Source of the DNA: Eunapius fragilis | Taxonomy: Eukaryota; Porifera; Demospongiae; Spongillida; Spongillidae | DNA: 64,000 nt | Assembly (NCBI GenBank): GCA_963681505.1 | Contig: OY811978.1 | Location: forward strand, 6,060,586-6,124,585 | Direction: 5' to 3' | In this document: positions 46,801-49,759 of the stretch, one piece after another | Layout of the letters: each line of letters opens with the position of its first letter | Numbering within the stretch: the stretch's first letter is position 1 | Program-made: the position numbers and the translations under genes | Notes under the pieces: model-generated | The model's input: only the letters and a program-made list of their open reading frames with translations | What the model was told of the DNA's origin: nothing | Database searches by the model: none

Positions 46801-49759
46801 AGGAAATATGGAGTAAGATTGTTGATTTTACCAAAGATACGATAGTTACCTTTCTCAAATGTATTCTTGTATTAGAATACTGCTTGAACATCTGACAAGG
46901 CTTTTGACAATCCTGAATAACAAGCAGATCTTTGAAGGTACTGTTTTGTGTTAGTGTGTGCATTAGTCAGTAATGTTTACTGAAGTTTCAGAGCACATGT
47001 TACCAAAATCACTCATGAAGCTGTTTACAAGTTTTCCAGAATTCCTTGCTAAGTGCGTGGTGTTACAGTGTACTGTTCCTTACTTTTCTTTTACTGGGTA
47101 CTCTTAGGTTTGAAAGTCTATACAGAATGGCCAGTACCCACACACAAGAAGTTAATAAGGTAAGCTACAATGTTAGATTTATTTACTTATAGTCTATACA
47201 CTAGTGGACATTGCATTAATTTATTTTGTTTGTGCATTTCTGTAGATGCAATTCTTTTACAATAATTGTATTTAGATGCTAAAAACATTCTGGTTCATAA
47301 ATTCACATTAAGAAACTGCATGTCTGAGGTTGTAAAACATTTATGTTTCAAGAACACGCTTTTATACGTGCTATCGCCATGATCCCAATTTTCTTTCAAA
47401 TCTATAATTATGTAGTACAATAATCTTACATCATCAAATCACCCGACCCCCCCCCTCACCCCATGACTAGTCAAGCTAGTCAAAGCAGAAAGTGCCAGCT
47501 ATGCATACAAAGTCATTCCAACTGTTGCTTTAGCTGGAACTGGCGACTTGTGCTGCAATTATCTGAGGATGCTGTTGAGGCTGATTAATGCCTCCTGCTT
47601 CACTGGAGCTTCCAAATGTGCCAAAATCCACTGTCTCAGAAGGAGTAACTACGTCTGGGTTTGAATCTTTGACTTCCCATTTCTAATCAATAGTGGCGCT
47701 GGGCTGGTCACCTTAACAGGATCAACTTCCTGGCGCCTTTCTACATTCGTAGAGATGCTCCCTTCACAGCTTCATCTGATCCATACAAAGTCTCTATTCG
47801 ACCCATTTGCTGCTGTAATCGTGGTATTTTTTGACTCAGCCCTGTGTCACCAACAGAAACCACGTCACCATTGTGCGTGGATTGCTGACTGCAGTCACAC
47901 TCTCTCAATCCTGTGAGGTACTCCACTCTCCACCGCTTTCAGAAGTGTTCTAGGACCTTATTTAGGTAACACATCCGCTGGGTCAGGATAACATGGTCAT
48001 TGCCAATACTGGTGTCCACATATGTGTCATGGTTCACAGAATCTTAGGCCTAACAGTCGATGTCCAGTCAGCAGGTGAGGGCATATGTGTTTTCTGACAA
48101 TACATAGGAGATTGGCCATGAATTTAGCGTTGCTTCCATTTTAATCAGTGTTCACGTCACATGACAATTTGGCTCATCCAACAAACTTTCCTCAGACACT
48201 TCTTGACTGACTGGCTCAGTCTTTTATTGAACCCCCCCCCTCTGCCATGGTGTCTTTTCCAGTACAAAGGTCAAATGTATCCTCATCTCTGATATGTGTT
48301 GTTTTGTTATGGTGACATCCAGAAAGGGTGTGAAATCTTGTTGGCCAGCAGATTGGAACGGTTTGCTATTATCTGATGGGTCATTCTACTATGATTTTGT
48401 ATGGGAGCGTGGTTCACATCTTCAGATCGTGATGCATTTACTCATATTTTTTTGTCTTTGGATGAAGCCGTTTATTAGTTTAATAACTTGAATGGTTTAC
48501 TAAATATGCTGCCCTGAGTTAACTAATTTTTCCAGCTAAAGTTCAAGCTCATAACTTTTCCATTTATTGTCTGATACTGACATTATTGACATCAAATTGA
48601 AGCTGACCTTAAGTGGAACCCATATTTAATAATCATTTTTGAGGTTGGTGAAAGAGTTAAATAAATATTACGTTTAAAGCACTGATTTCAAATTTCAAAT
48701 GACTTCAGGATCGATATTGAAGTTAATTTTAAAAAATACAGGGAGGACTAATATCATTAATAAAATTTCGGTGTCTTTCGTCGCGCTGATGATATAAATA
48801 CAACGAAAATGCACCTAAGTTACACGATAACAGTAAAAAGCGGCTGGGACTTCACCCCAGACCCTGGATACATCTTCCTCCTTTACACGCAATGTAACCA
48901 CGCCAAACCATTATAATTAACGTCCCTCCCCTTTGCCCCCCCCCCCCCCCTTGCAAAAATAACCCCTAATTCGGTTCTACTACTTCGATACCGTAACTGT
49001 AGATGCTTCAATAAATTGCGTTTCCGTGGGCGGAAACTAATGATCTAAAAATTGTGACTGTACATGTATTTTCGATTTCTCTAAGAGTGCTTAGGAAGAC
49101 GCGTGCTTTGTAAAGTATATACTAAAGGTGTCTAAATGTTAGCTAGCGTGCGGCGATATTTTGTGTGCCTCGTTAATTTCTACAGTAATCTATCGCGATT
49201 ATTCATTCCCTAGTTTGTTAAGGCACTAACTTGAAGCTATTAGGTCTTAGTCTATATCTTGATACAATTTCATGAGCTTTGGATGGTGCCCAGGGATCCA
49301 TTCTTGGGCACGGGTGTTTACTGTGGGATTGCTTATAGCTTGACATAATATTCTTAACCTGGCATTTCTGTGTTAGAGCCCTGGGAATTAAACTTATTTT
49401 CTGTATTTTCAATGCCTAGACAATCTATTTTGTTTACGTGCCAAGAGTTTTGTGATAGTTCTATTTAATACACACCGAATCTGTCAAGGCATGTGTTAGT
49501 TATGGAAAATGTTCAACAGCATGGACCTTATGTCAGTTCTATTAAATACACACCGAATCTGTCAAGGCATGCGTTAGTTATGGAAAATGTTCGACAGCAT
49601 GGACCTTATGTCATTAAAAACAGCTGTCATCAAAATATGATGGTGCTCACACAGCGTATTTTTAAGACAATATATTCATGTTAGTGTATCCTAGCTATGC
49701 ATTAACATTGAGAAATGCATTCTATTTGTTTTGTTATTTAGAATGAGAACTGCTGGTGA
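7635..49759 (+). CDS. INTS3: Integrator complex subunit 3 (INTS3), whole gene, about 34 exons
   Basis: INTS3 is a HEAT-like helical subunit of the Integrator complex, which cleaves snRNA and other nascent RNAs on RNA polymerase II. It is also the scaffold of the SOSS single-strand-DNA repair complex. Recognised signatures in order: [13 protein letters not shown] (exon 1-2), [17 protein letters not shown] (exon 4), [16 protein letters not shown] (exon 5), [16 protein letters not shown] (exon 8), [12 protein letters not shown] (exon 11), [13 protein letters not shown] (exon 12), [11 protein letters not shown] (exon 13), [11 protein letters not shown] (exon 16), acidic linker (exons 17-18), [10 protein letters not shown] (exon 22), [15 protein letters not shown] (exon 27), [13 protein letters not shown] (exon 28), [10 protein letters not shown] (exon 31). 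Splice phases agree across all joins except a doubtful spot in exon 30, and the summed exons (about 2805 nt) are a multiple of three, about 934 codons against about 1040 in human. Introns range from about 55 bp to 10 kb, and the large ones hold transposons. Confidence 0.9.
8070..8112. repeat. Short tandem repeat TATGTGTAG / TGTAGTAG
   Basis: Three units of TATGTGTAG followed by shorter GTGTAGTA units. Simple slippage-type repeat inside INTS3 intron 2. Confidence 0.8.
8250..9900 (-). pseudogene. Degenerate tyrosine-recombinase ORF of a DIRS- or Crypton-type element
   Basis: Read on the minus strand from 9900 down: a Cys-rich motif [13 protein letters not shown] (about 9845-9880), a weakly preserved linker, then pieces of a tyrosine recombinase, [14 protein letters not shown] and GGQSYTRVR (about 8450-8550), and [20 protein letters not shown] (about 8360-8425). 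In this family the last block normally reads [15 protein letters not shown] with a catalytic H-x-x-R; here the Arg is Trp. Frameshifts and stops are frequent. A DIRS reverse transcriptase fragment of opposite orientation lies at 13130-13660. Confidence 0.7.
10481..10720 (+). CDS. Unrecognised 79-codon open frame in INTS3 intron 2
   Basis: Starts [20 protein letters not shown] and ends with a hydrophobic [19 protein letters not shown] stretch. Composition is protein-like, but there is no family match I know, no clear splice context and no repeat partner in the window. It may be a lost host exon, transposon debris or chance. Confidence 0.2.
   Translation: MHVPMVRAHRESSMSKLDYDAKRVANIYMELLAEAVQARLLVHYNDGHLLLSEVPVIGQIGVVLVKEDVVQFVIYENTS
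11524..12660 (-). pseudogene. Rearranged RLE-type non-LTR retrotransposon (copy 2)
   Basis: Minus-strand pieces: an endonuclease-side fragment ([10 protein letters not shown]...[10 protein letters not shown], about 12480-12570; [10 protein letters not shown] near 12260), then reverse-transcriptase pieces [20 protein letters not shown] and [14 protein letters not shown] (about 11870-12010), then [20 protein letters not shown] and [10 protein letters not shown] (about 11540-11720). In copy 3 (54.8-57.0 kb) the RT precedes the endonuclease. Here an endonuclease piece precedes the RT, so this is a tandem or rearranged remnant. Many stops and frameshifts. Confidence 0.7.
13130..13665 (+). pseudogene. 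DIRS-type reverse transcriptase fragment
   Basis: An open stretch has [20 protein letters not shown] (RT motif A, about 13180-13240), [21 protein letters not shown] (motif B region) and a [11 protein letters not shown] version of motif C in which the expected Tyr-x-Asp-Asp is reduced to a single Asp. The usual segment between motifs A and B is shortened. Further frames read [11 protein letters not shown] and LEWDNRKAC...[18 protein letters not shown] (to about 13655), typical of the DIRS RT/RNase H junction. Inactive. Confidence 0.75.
13650..13939. mobile_element. Inverted-repeat element, about 290 bp
   Basis: Left arm TTCAACATTTACGTAACATA...TTGATTATTGATAACC pairs with right arm GGTTATCAATAATCAAAACGTAAATGTTGAA. 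Inner arms GGCAGCCAT...TTTGTG and GATGGCTGCCATAC also pair. No coding sequence. It abuts the DIRS fragment. Confidence 0.7.
14255..14680. mobile_element. TA-flanked MITE with CAGTAGCGGTCAAAAT ends
   Basis: Termini CAGTAGCGGTCAAAAT and the complement ATTTTGACCGCTACT are followed inward by matched arms TTTACGTAATTATTTACGCC. TA lies immediately outside both ends (14253-14254 and 14681-14682), as expected for a Tc1/mariner-type insertion. The centre has further GCGTAA/TTACGC palindromes. Non-autonomous, 426 bp. Confidence 0.8.
14868..15130. mobile_element. Long-hairpin element (hairpin family, copy 2)
   Basis: The left arm contains GAAAGTTGGTGGTATATGGG and GGAAGGGAACAAGG. The right arm contains CCCTTGTTCCCTTCC and CCTATATACATGTACCACCA. 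More diverged than copy 1. The partner module follows at 15140-15590. Confidence 0.75.
15140..15590 (+). repeat. Dispersed module partnered with the hairpin family (copy 2)
   Basis: Shares with the copies at 2.4-2.7, 31.7-32.1 and 34.0-34.4 kb the order ATTCTAAAGCCATTG..., AAACCATTCCTATC, a purine-rich GAAGAAAAAAAAAAGAAGAC tract, and GACCGTCTTTGCCGTCTGGT...AACTATCCGTTTCT. A short open frame ([18 protein letters not shown]) resembles part of a minus-strand frame at 34.2-34.5 kb. It is in opposite orientation to copy 1 with the hairpin kept on the same side. Confidence 0.5.
15747..15857. repeat. Compact hairpin, about 48-nt arms
   Basis: Arms GCAAAAGTCAGTCAGCCAAG...GTGCATCAATCAGCA and TGCTGATTGATGCTCC...CTTGGCTGTCTGGCTTTTG pair with few mismatches around an 18-nt loop. 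Only one copy is seen in the window. A tiny foldback transposon is the likely explanation; a small-RNA precursor is possible but unsupported. Confidence 0.7.
16261..17114 (+). CDS. INTS3: INTS3 exons 3-7
   Basis: Exons: 3 = 16261-16344, 4 = 16524-16637, 5 = 16692-16776, 6 = 16842-16908, 7 = 16973-17114. Small introns (54-179 bp) have GT/AG ends. The protein runs [74 protein letters not shown] and [20 protein letters not shown]. This is the N-terminal HEAT-like region, the most conserved part of INTS3. Phases 0,0,1,2,0 agree across every join. Confidence 0.92.
17115..18418 (+). other. INTS3 intron 7 with one unexplained open stretch
   Basis: Skipping the whole interval joins LLRSK to [11 protein letters not shown] in phase 0, as expected for INTS3. 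However, 17354-17477 has an acceptor (CATTTTAG), an open frame with the motif [20 protein letters not shown], and a donor (AGG|GTAGCA). Its length (124 nt) would break the frame, so it is either a poison/cassette exon or chance. The rest is AT-rich with no features. Confidence 0.5.
18419..18761 (+). CDS. INTS3: INTS3 exons 8-10
   Basis: Exon 8 = 18419-18477, exon 9 = 18534-18604, exon 10 = 18664-18761. Protein [38 protein letters not shown] and [18 protein letters not shown], all strongly INTS3-like. Phases 2, 1 and 0 agree. Introns of 56 and 59 bp show the normal intron size of this genome. Confidence 0.93.
18762..20263 (+). other. INTS3 intron 10 (1.5 kb)
   Basis: AT-rich, no recognisable repeat or open frame of interest. 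Short frames at about 19058-19252 (+) and 19357-19599 (-) show no family signature. Confidence 0.6.
20264..20527 (+). CDS. INTS3: INTS3 exons 11 and 12
   Basis: Exon 11 = 20264-20311 ([16 protein letters not shown]), exon 12 = 20384-20527 ([20 protein letters not shown]... [17 protein letters not shown]), both phase 0. The 72-bp intron between them contains a run of about 27 C. The exon 12 acceptor is CTTGAAG|CAC, eight bases after the C run, which therefore serves as the polypyrimidine tract. Confidence 0.9.
20528..21222 (+). other. INTS3 intron 12
   Basis: AT-rich 695-bp intron with donor GTGAAG and acceptor CTCCAG. Nothing else recognised. Confidence 0.6.
21223..21611 (+). CDS. INTS3: INTS3 exons 13-15
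   Basis: Exon 13 = 21223-21310 ([20 protein letters not shown]), exon 14 = 21370-21449 ([20 protein letters not shown]), exon 15 = 21520-21611 ([20 protein letters not shown]). Phases 1, 0 and 2. Exon 15 ends ACC|GTACGT, and the two carried bases join exactly to exon 16 at 27158, across a 5.5-kb intron that is almost wholly one transposon. Confidence 0.92.
21975..22847. mobile_element. Nested inverted-repeat element inside the KRBA2-like transposon
   Basis: Interrupts the left arm of the larger element: the word GCTGTGGAT...GGCGCAAATTG is continuous in the right arm (26765-26785) but split here. The arms carry GATTTAGTTCGACTTAAGGAATG (22017) and its complement CATTCCTTAAGTCGAACTAATTC (22760). 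The centre has a GGTTCT-TTTC-AGAACC stem (22276-22291) and a 105-codon frame. The TTCGACTTAAG arm word and the same stem recur in the element at 62340-63915, so the two are related. Confidence 0.65.
22848..23010. repeat. Cluster of GCGCAATTTATAAATTGCGC-type palindromes
   Basis: Repeated short palindromes: GCGCAAATTGTGAATTTGCGC, GCGCAATTTATAAATTGCGC, CAACAATTTATAAATTGTTG. A shorter matching cluster lies at 26700-26775 in the opposite arm of the same element. They are probably subterminal binding sites for the element's integrase. Confidence 0.6.
23371..23580 (-). pseudogene. Ulp1-like (C48) cysteine protease fragment of the transposon
   Basis: The minus-strand frame contains [20 protein letters not shown] (with the catalytic-type His in GNHW) followed by [13 protein letters not shown]. 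This FxQIxHVxGNHW...xxYDSL pattern is the core of Ulp1-like peptidases carried by integrase-type transposons of invertebrates. The Cys-containing C-terminal half is missing from this frame. Its function within the element is unknown. Confidence 0.6.
23638..24116 (-). pseudogene. Cys-rich C-terminal region of the KRBA2-like transposon protein
   Basis: The minus strand reads [18 protein letters not shown] then [19 protein letters not shown], followed by SSHCHP in the same frame. This matches the REAA...C-x3-C-x4-C-x-C-x3-G...C-H-P zinc-binding signature that ends KRBA2-like integrase proteins. A short, slightly basic extension ([20 protein letters not shown]) follows in another frame. Confidence 0.6.
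24200..24504 (-). pseudogene. Linker domain of the KRBA2-like transposon protein
   Basis: Minus-strand [20 protein letters not shown] then [10 protein letters not shown], followed after a frame change by [20 protein letters not shown]. In the family this reads REAAxxxYLKQVEKMKxRYxKRK...VGDxVTVRIPxxDRxSTD, an SH3-like region after the integrase core. One frameshift lies near 24360. Confidence 0.6.
24527..25288 (-). CDS. Ser/Pro-rich tandem-repeat region in the transposon (253 codons)
   Basis: A minus-strand frame built of 69-bp tandem units encoding 23-residue repeats of the type [23 protein letters not shown]. About six clear copies lie at 24780-25170, plus worn ones. One unit has an extra G (about 25089), so the repeat is read in a different frame on the two sides. 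The segment lies between integrase and linker. It looks like a disordered spacer. Strong repeat identity suggests recent expansion. Confidence 0.6.
   Translation of the reverse strand: MILLCPFQSPGHTPSVSPVWQASHSLSTTSHIKPSSFTPLLLRHQDLLVHQCLLFGKHLQSPLLLSPSGFTRSSVSPVCQASSITPPVKPLSFIRSSVSPVRQASSITPPVKPSGLTRSSVSPVWQASSITPPVKPSGFTRSSVSPVRQPSSITPPVKPSGFTRSSVFPVRSKSHSPSTTSLVRNSPISTSNPDSPTLILPPSQILPKSSVSNEQSLLLLCPAQTSNSHQDDIPSPVKPPLAKRTSSDIRLVL
25380..26160 (-). pseudogene. Integrase (rve) domain of the KRBA2-like transposon
   Basis: From high to low coordinates: a Cys-x2-Cys segment ([13 protein letters not shown], about 26080), SGFLTRCQ, a 59-bp intron (GTAAGACC...CTATAG), then [40 protein letters not shown] and [11 protein letters not shown]. 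These contain the two catalytic Asp positions. After a break comes [12 protein letters not shown] with the catalytic Glu (about 25690), then [20 protein letters not shown] (about 25440-25500). All three acidic residues survive, but frameshifts interrupt the protein. Confidence 0.75.
27158..27757 (+). CDS. INTS3: INTS3 exons 16-18
   Basis: Exon 16 = 27158-27246 ([19 protein letters not shown]), exon 17 = 27305-27454 (ending in acidic [17 protein letters not shown]), exon 18 = 27607-27757 ([12 protein letters not shown]... [18 protein letters not shown]). Phases 1, 1 and 2. This is the acidic linker between the two helical halves of INTS3. Exon 18 has a duplicated acceptor: an upstream copy of its first 22 bases at 27544 would run into TAA, so the second copy at 27607 is chosen. 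Confidence 0.88.
27481..27628 (+). repeat. 63-bp tandem duplication covering the exon 18 splice acceptor
   Basis: ATAGATGTTGAAAGCAATGA occurs at 27541 and again at 27604, each preceded by a TACATGTA-rich stretch and GTG(A/C)...GCGCAT or GCACAT. The offset is exactly 63 bp (21 codons). The first copy keeps its AG but meets a TAA before the second copy. Confidence 0.85.
27758..28633 (+). other. INTS3 intron 18
   Basis: AT-rich intron dense in TACATGTA and ACATGTAC words (27850, 28065, 28320, 28430). No transposon recognised. Confidence 0.6.
28634..28920 (+). CDS. INTS3: INTS3 exons 19-21
   Basis: Exon 19 = 28634-28676 ([14 protein letters not shown]), exon 20 = 28732-28835 ([20 protein letters not shown]), exon 21 = 28896-28920 (KALPLFVS). 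Exon 21 is only 25 nt, with CCAG-like acceptor TTTTCAG and donor GTAAGTG. All phases agree, and the short peptide corresponds to the VGKPLYLIF position of human INTS3. Confidence 0.85.
29324..29683 (+). CDS. INTS3: INTS3 exons 22-24
   Basis: Exon 22 = 29324-29424 ([20 protein letters not shown]), exon 23 = 29481-29565 ([20 protein letters not shown]), exon 24 = 29624-29683 ([20 protein letters not shown]). Phases 2, 0 and 0. These correspond to the human stretch from LLDLLSELYQKQPKIGYHLL to LTPSIYTEF. Confidence 0.9.
31690..32080 (-). repeat. Dispersed module partnered with the hairpin family (copy 3)
   Basis: Contains GAAACTCCCATATAGAATTTGACC, CTAACAAGACTCCCGATTGGA, CGTCCTCGTACCCAG and GCATAACTCGGGATAGGAA, all matched in the modules at 2.4-2.7 and 34.0-34.4 kb. 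Degenerate, non-coding in all frames. Confidence 0.5.
32107..32370. mobile_element. Long-hairpin element (hairpin family, copy 3)
   Basis: Arms GAAAGTTGGTAGTATATAGGAT...AGCAAGGAAACAAGGTCTTAT and the complement ATAAGACCTTGTTTCCTTGC...ATCCTATATACTACCAACTT pair almost perfectly around a loop near 32215-32240. Confidence 0.8.
32740..33111 (+). CDS. INTS3: INTS3 exons 25-27
   Basis: Exon 25 = 32740-32808 ([16 protein letters not shown]), exon 26 = 32856-32937 ([20 protein letters not shown]), exon 27 = 32998-33111 ([20 protein letters not shown]). The exon 26 acceptor is AATTTTAG rather than the nearer GTGCAG, because only the former keeps the frame. Phases 0, 1 and 1. Confidence 0.9.
33474..33626. 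repeat. Worn hairpin-family copy (copy 4)
   Basis: AAAGGGAACAAGGGTG and CCTCGTTCCCTTCTTTTCGC remain as inverted arms, with CCTTCAAATCCTAC at the right edge. Outer arms mostly lost. Confidence 0.5.
34015..34450. repeat. Inverted pair of the dispersed module (copy 4)
   Basis: The segment 34015-34190 (CAACTACCAAAATATACCAT...ATCCTGAGTTATGCGTGG) recurs inverted at 34345-34445 (CATGCGTGACTCAGGATAC...GTGTATTTTGGTAATTG). Between them lies the TCCTATATGGAAGTTTC landmark. The two halves could fold together. Confidence 0.55.
34487..34680. repeat. Hairpin-family copy (copy 5), right arm worn
   Basis: Left arm AACAAGTAACAAAAAACATTC...GAAAGTTAGTGGGATATAGG is intact. The right arm survives as CACCACTATT...CCTTATT. 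It follows a copy of the partner module, as elsewhere. Confidence 0.55.
34750..34959 (+). CDS. Unassigned protein-like frame in INTS3 intron 27
   Basis: 69 codons including [20 protein letters not shown] and [20 protein letters not shown]. Helical, with alternating charge, and more protein-like than its surroundings. After the stop another frame continues as VQEWVEVL...[14 protein letters not shown] do not recognise it; it is probably a broken transposon ORF. Confidence 0.25.
   Translation: MGSALALQNDYVVYTITALFERIQSLNAKCKEGVYTGATRASKHIEVAGCVERMSDDVGDAMLPFKKAI
35952..36000 (+). CDS. INTS3: INTS3 exon 28
   Basis: [16 protein letters not shown], equivalent to the human HPEALSCLLLQLRREKP. Acceptor TTTTTTAG, donor GTGAGT. 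Enters in phase 1, leaves in phase 2, and is followed by a 10-kb intron. Confidence 0.88.
37500..38135 (-). pseudogene. Gypsy-type retropepsin (protease) fragment
   Basis: Minus-strand frames: [13 protein letters not shown]...[12 protein letters not shown], then in a second frame [13 protein letters not shown], with the aspartic-protease D-T-G-A active-site motif (about 37960-37990), then back to [20 protein letters not shown] and [17 protein letters not shown]. The last part matches the gypsy LLGRNWLxxLxLDW signature at the protease/RT border. The RT does not follow recognisably. Frameshifted and inactive. Confidence 0.75.
38283..41361 (-). mobile_element. piggyBac-like DNA transposon remnant, about 3.1 kb
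   Basis: TTAA lies at 38283-38286 and 41358-41361, the target site used by piggyBac elements. Just inside both ends, in inverted orientation, are TTCCG and TACGGGGTATAC words. The transposase remains (38.8-40.9 kb) sit between them on the minus strand. The ends are diverged, so the boundaries are provisional. Confidence 0.55.
39130..40929 (-). pseudogene. PiggyBac-derived (PGBD-like) transposase, frameshifted
   Basis: N-terminal frame 40929-40447 (160 codons, acidic [15 protein letters not shown]). The next block has [12 protein letters not shown] (about 40200). The catalytic block at 40089-39580 includes [16 protein letters not shown] (first Asp), [16 protein letters not shown] and [10 protein letters not shown] (second Asp). 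It shifts frame to [14 protein letters not shown]...RGDWKTM and [11 protein letters not shown] (39640-39402), and ends with [16 protein letters not shown] (about 39270-39320). The order matches DDE_Tnp_1_7 transposases. At least three frameshifts. Confidence 0.8.
41390..41938 (-). pseudogene. Unassigned minus-strand frames beside the piggyBac-like element
   Basis: Frame 41913-41641 has [20 protein letters not shown] and a Lys/Arg-rich helix ([18 protein letters not shown]). Frame 41735-41451 has [19 protein letters not shown] and [12 protein letters not shown], i.e. several Cys pairs that could bind zinc. They overlap with one shift between them. Probably one broken transposon ORF; family unknown. 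Confidence 0.35.
43437..43577 (+). repeat. 5' LTR of the gypsy element
   Basis: About 141 bp, TGTAATG...CATTA(CA). It contains a TATAAAA-like box (TTTGTATAAAACC) and differs from the 3' LTR by several substitutions and an internal indel of about 8 bp, so the insertion is not recent. Confidence 0.85.
43780..44470 (+). pseudogene. Gypsy Gag with zinc knuckle, frameshifted
   Basis: The capsid-like part reads [20 protein letters not shown]...[12 protein letters not shown]...[13 protein letters not shown] in one frame (43815-44084) and continues in another. A nucleocapsid knuckle [15 protein letters not shown] (44420-44465) keeps C-x2-C-x4-H; the last Cys is displaced by a frame change. Confidence 0.8.
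44700..45400 (+). pseudogene. Gypsy integrase, frameshifted and lacking the catalytic Glu
   Basis: The core has [20 protein letters not shown] (first Asp, about 44729-44785), [13 protein letters not shown] (second Asp, about 44898) and [15 protein letters not shown] (about 44990-45035). In active enzymes the last block has Glu after LV; here three bases are missing and Gly follows. A frame change at about 45160 leads to [17 protein letters not shown], and the tail has [14 protein letters not shown] (about 45355). Confidence 0.82.
45921..46051 (+). repeat. 3' LTR of the gypsy element
   Basis: About 131 bp, matching the 5' LTR from TGTAATGG to GCGCATTA. It ends only 39 bp before INTS3 exon 29. 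Confidence 0.85.
46091..46146 (+). CDS. INTS3: INTS3 exon 29
   Basis: Acceptor GATGTAG, donor GAG|GTCTCT. Phase 2 in, phase 1 out: [19 protein letters not shown]. Joined to exon 30 it gives SLYR-VRVLQRW, which sits where human INTS3 has SRPCHPDDQFTTSILRHW. The match is modest, but both phases fit, and no better candidate exists in 36-46.6 kb. Confidence 0.65.
46205..46222. repeat. Poly-G run
   Basis: About 14 consecutive G following GGAGGTGGAGGGAAG, 60 bp after INTS3 exon 29. A G-rich cluster that could form a quadruplex in the RNA. Confidence 0.85.
46657..47159 (+). CDS. INTS3: INTS3 exons 30-33 (C-terminal helices)
   Basis: Exon 30 = 46657-46812, exon 31 = 46876-46937 ([20 protein letters not shown]), exon 32 = 46992-47052 ([19 protein letters not shown]), exon 33 = 47108-47159 ([17 protein letters not shown]). 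These match the human ILEHLDNLRLNL...KMKFSDLFSLAEE end. Exon 30 starts in the VRVLQRW frame but ends in a different frame (EKPTGNM). A 44-nt intron (46672-46715) or a 50-nt intron (46734-46783) would reconcile them; a sequencing indel is also possible. Confidence 0.8.
47500..48120 (-). pseudogene. Retrotransposon integrase tail (DUF5641-like) in INTS3 intron 33
   Basis: The minus strand reads [15 protein letters not shown] then (stop) [28 protein letters not shown] and [20 protein letters not shown]. In BEL/Pao and some gypsy integrases this region reads RxxYLxxVLxxFWxRWxxEYLxxLRE...VGDxVLxxxxxxPRxxWxxGRIExLxxGxDGxxRGAxLR. Only this C-terminal part remains. Confidence 0.65.
49457..49612. repeat. 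78-bp tandem duplication
   Basis: Unit AGTTCTATTTAATACACACC...GGACCTTATGTC at 49457-49534 is repeated at 49535-49612 with only a few differences. The length is divisible by three, and one frame stays open across both ([24 protein letters not shown]). Whether it is transcribed as an exon is unknown. Confidence 0.85.
49742..49759 (+). CDS. INTS3: INTS3 exon 34, stop codon
   Basis: Phase-0 continuation of exon 33 after the acceptor GTTATTTAG: NENCW then TGA. The human disordered basic tail is absent. An alternative last exon cannot be excluded because so short an extension carries little homology. Confidence 0.5.
   Translation, partial: NENCW

Larger units (their letters stand above)
47160..49741 (+). 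other. INTS3 intron 33
   Basis: Donor GTAAGC, acceptor TTATTTAG. Besides the integrase-tail fragment it has C-rich runs (47445, 48226, 48938-48952), a dispersed repeat at 48555-48635 that is inverted at 58985-59090, and a 78-bp tandem duplication at 49457-49612. Confidence 0.6.
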
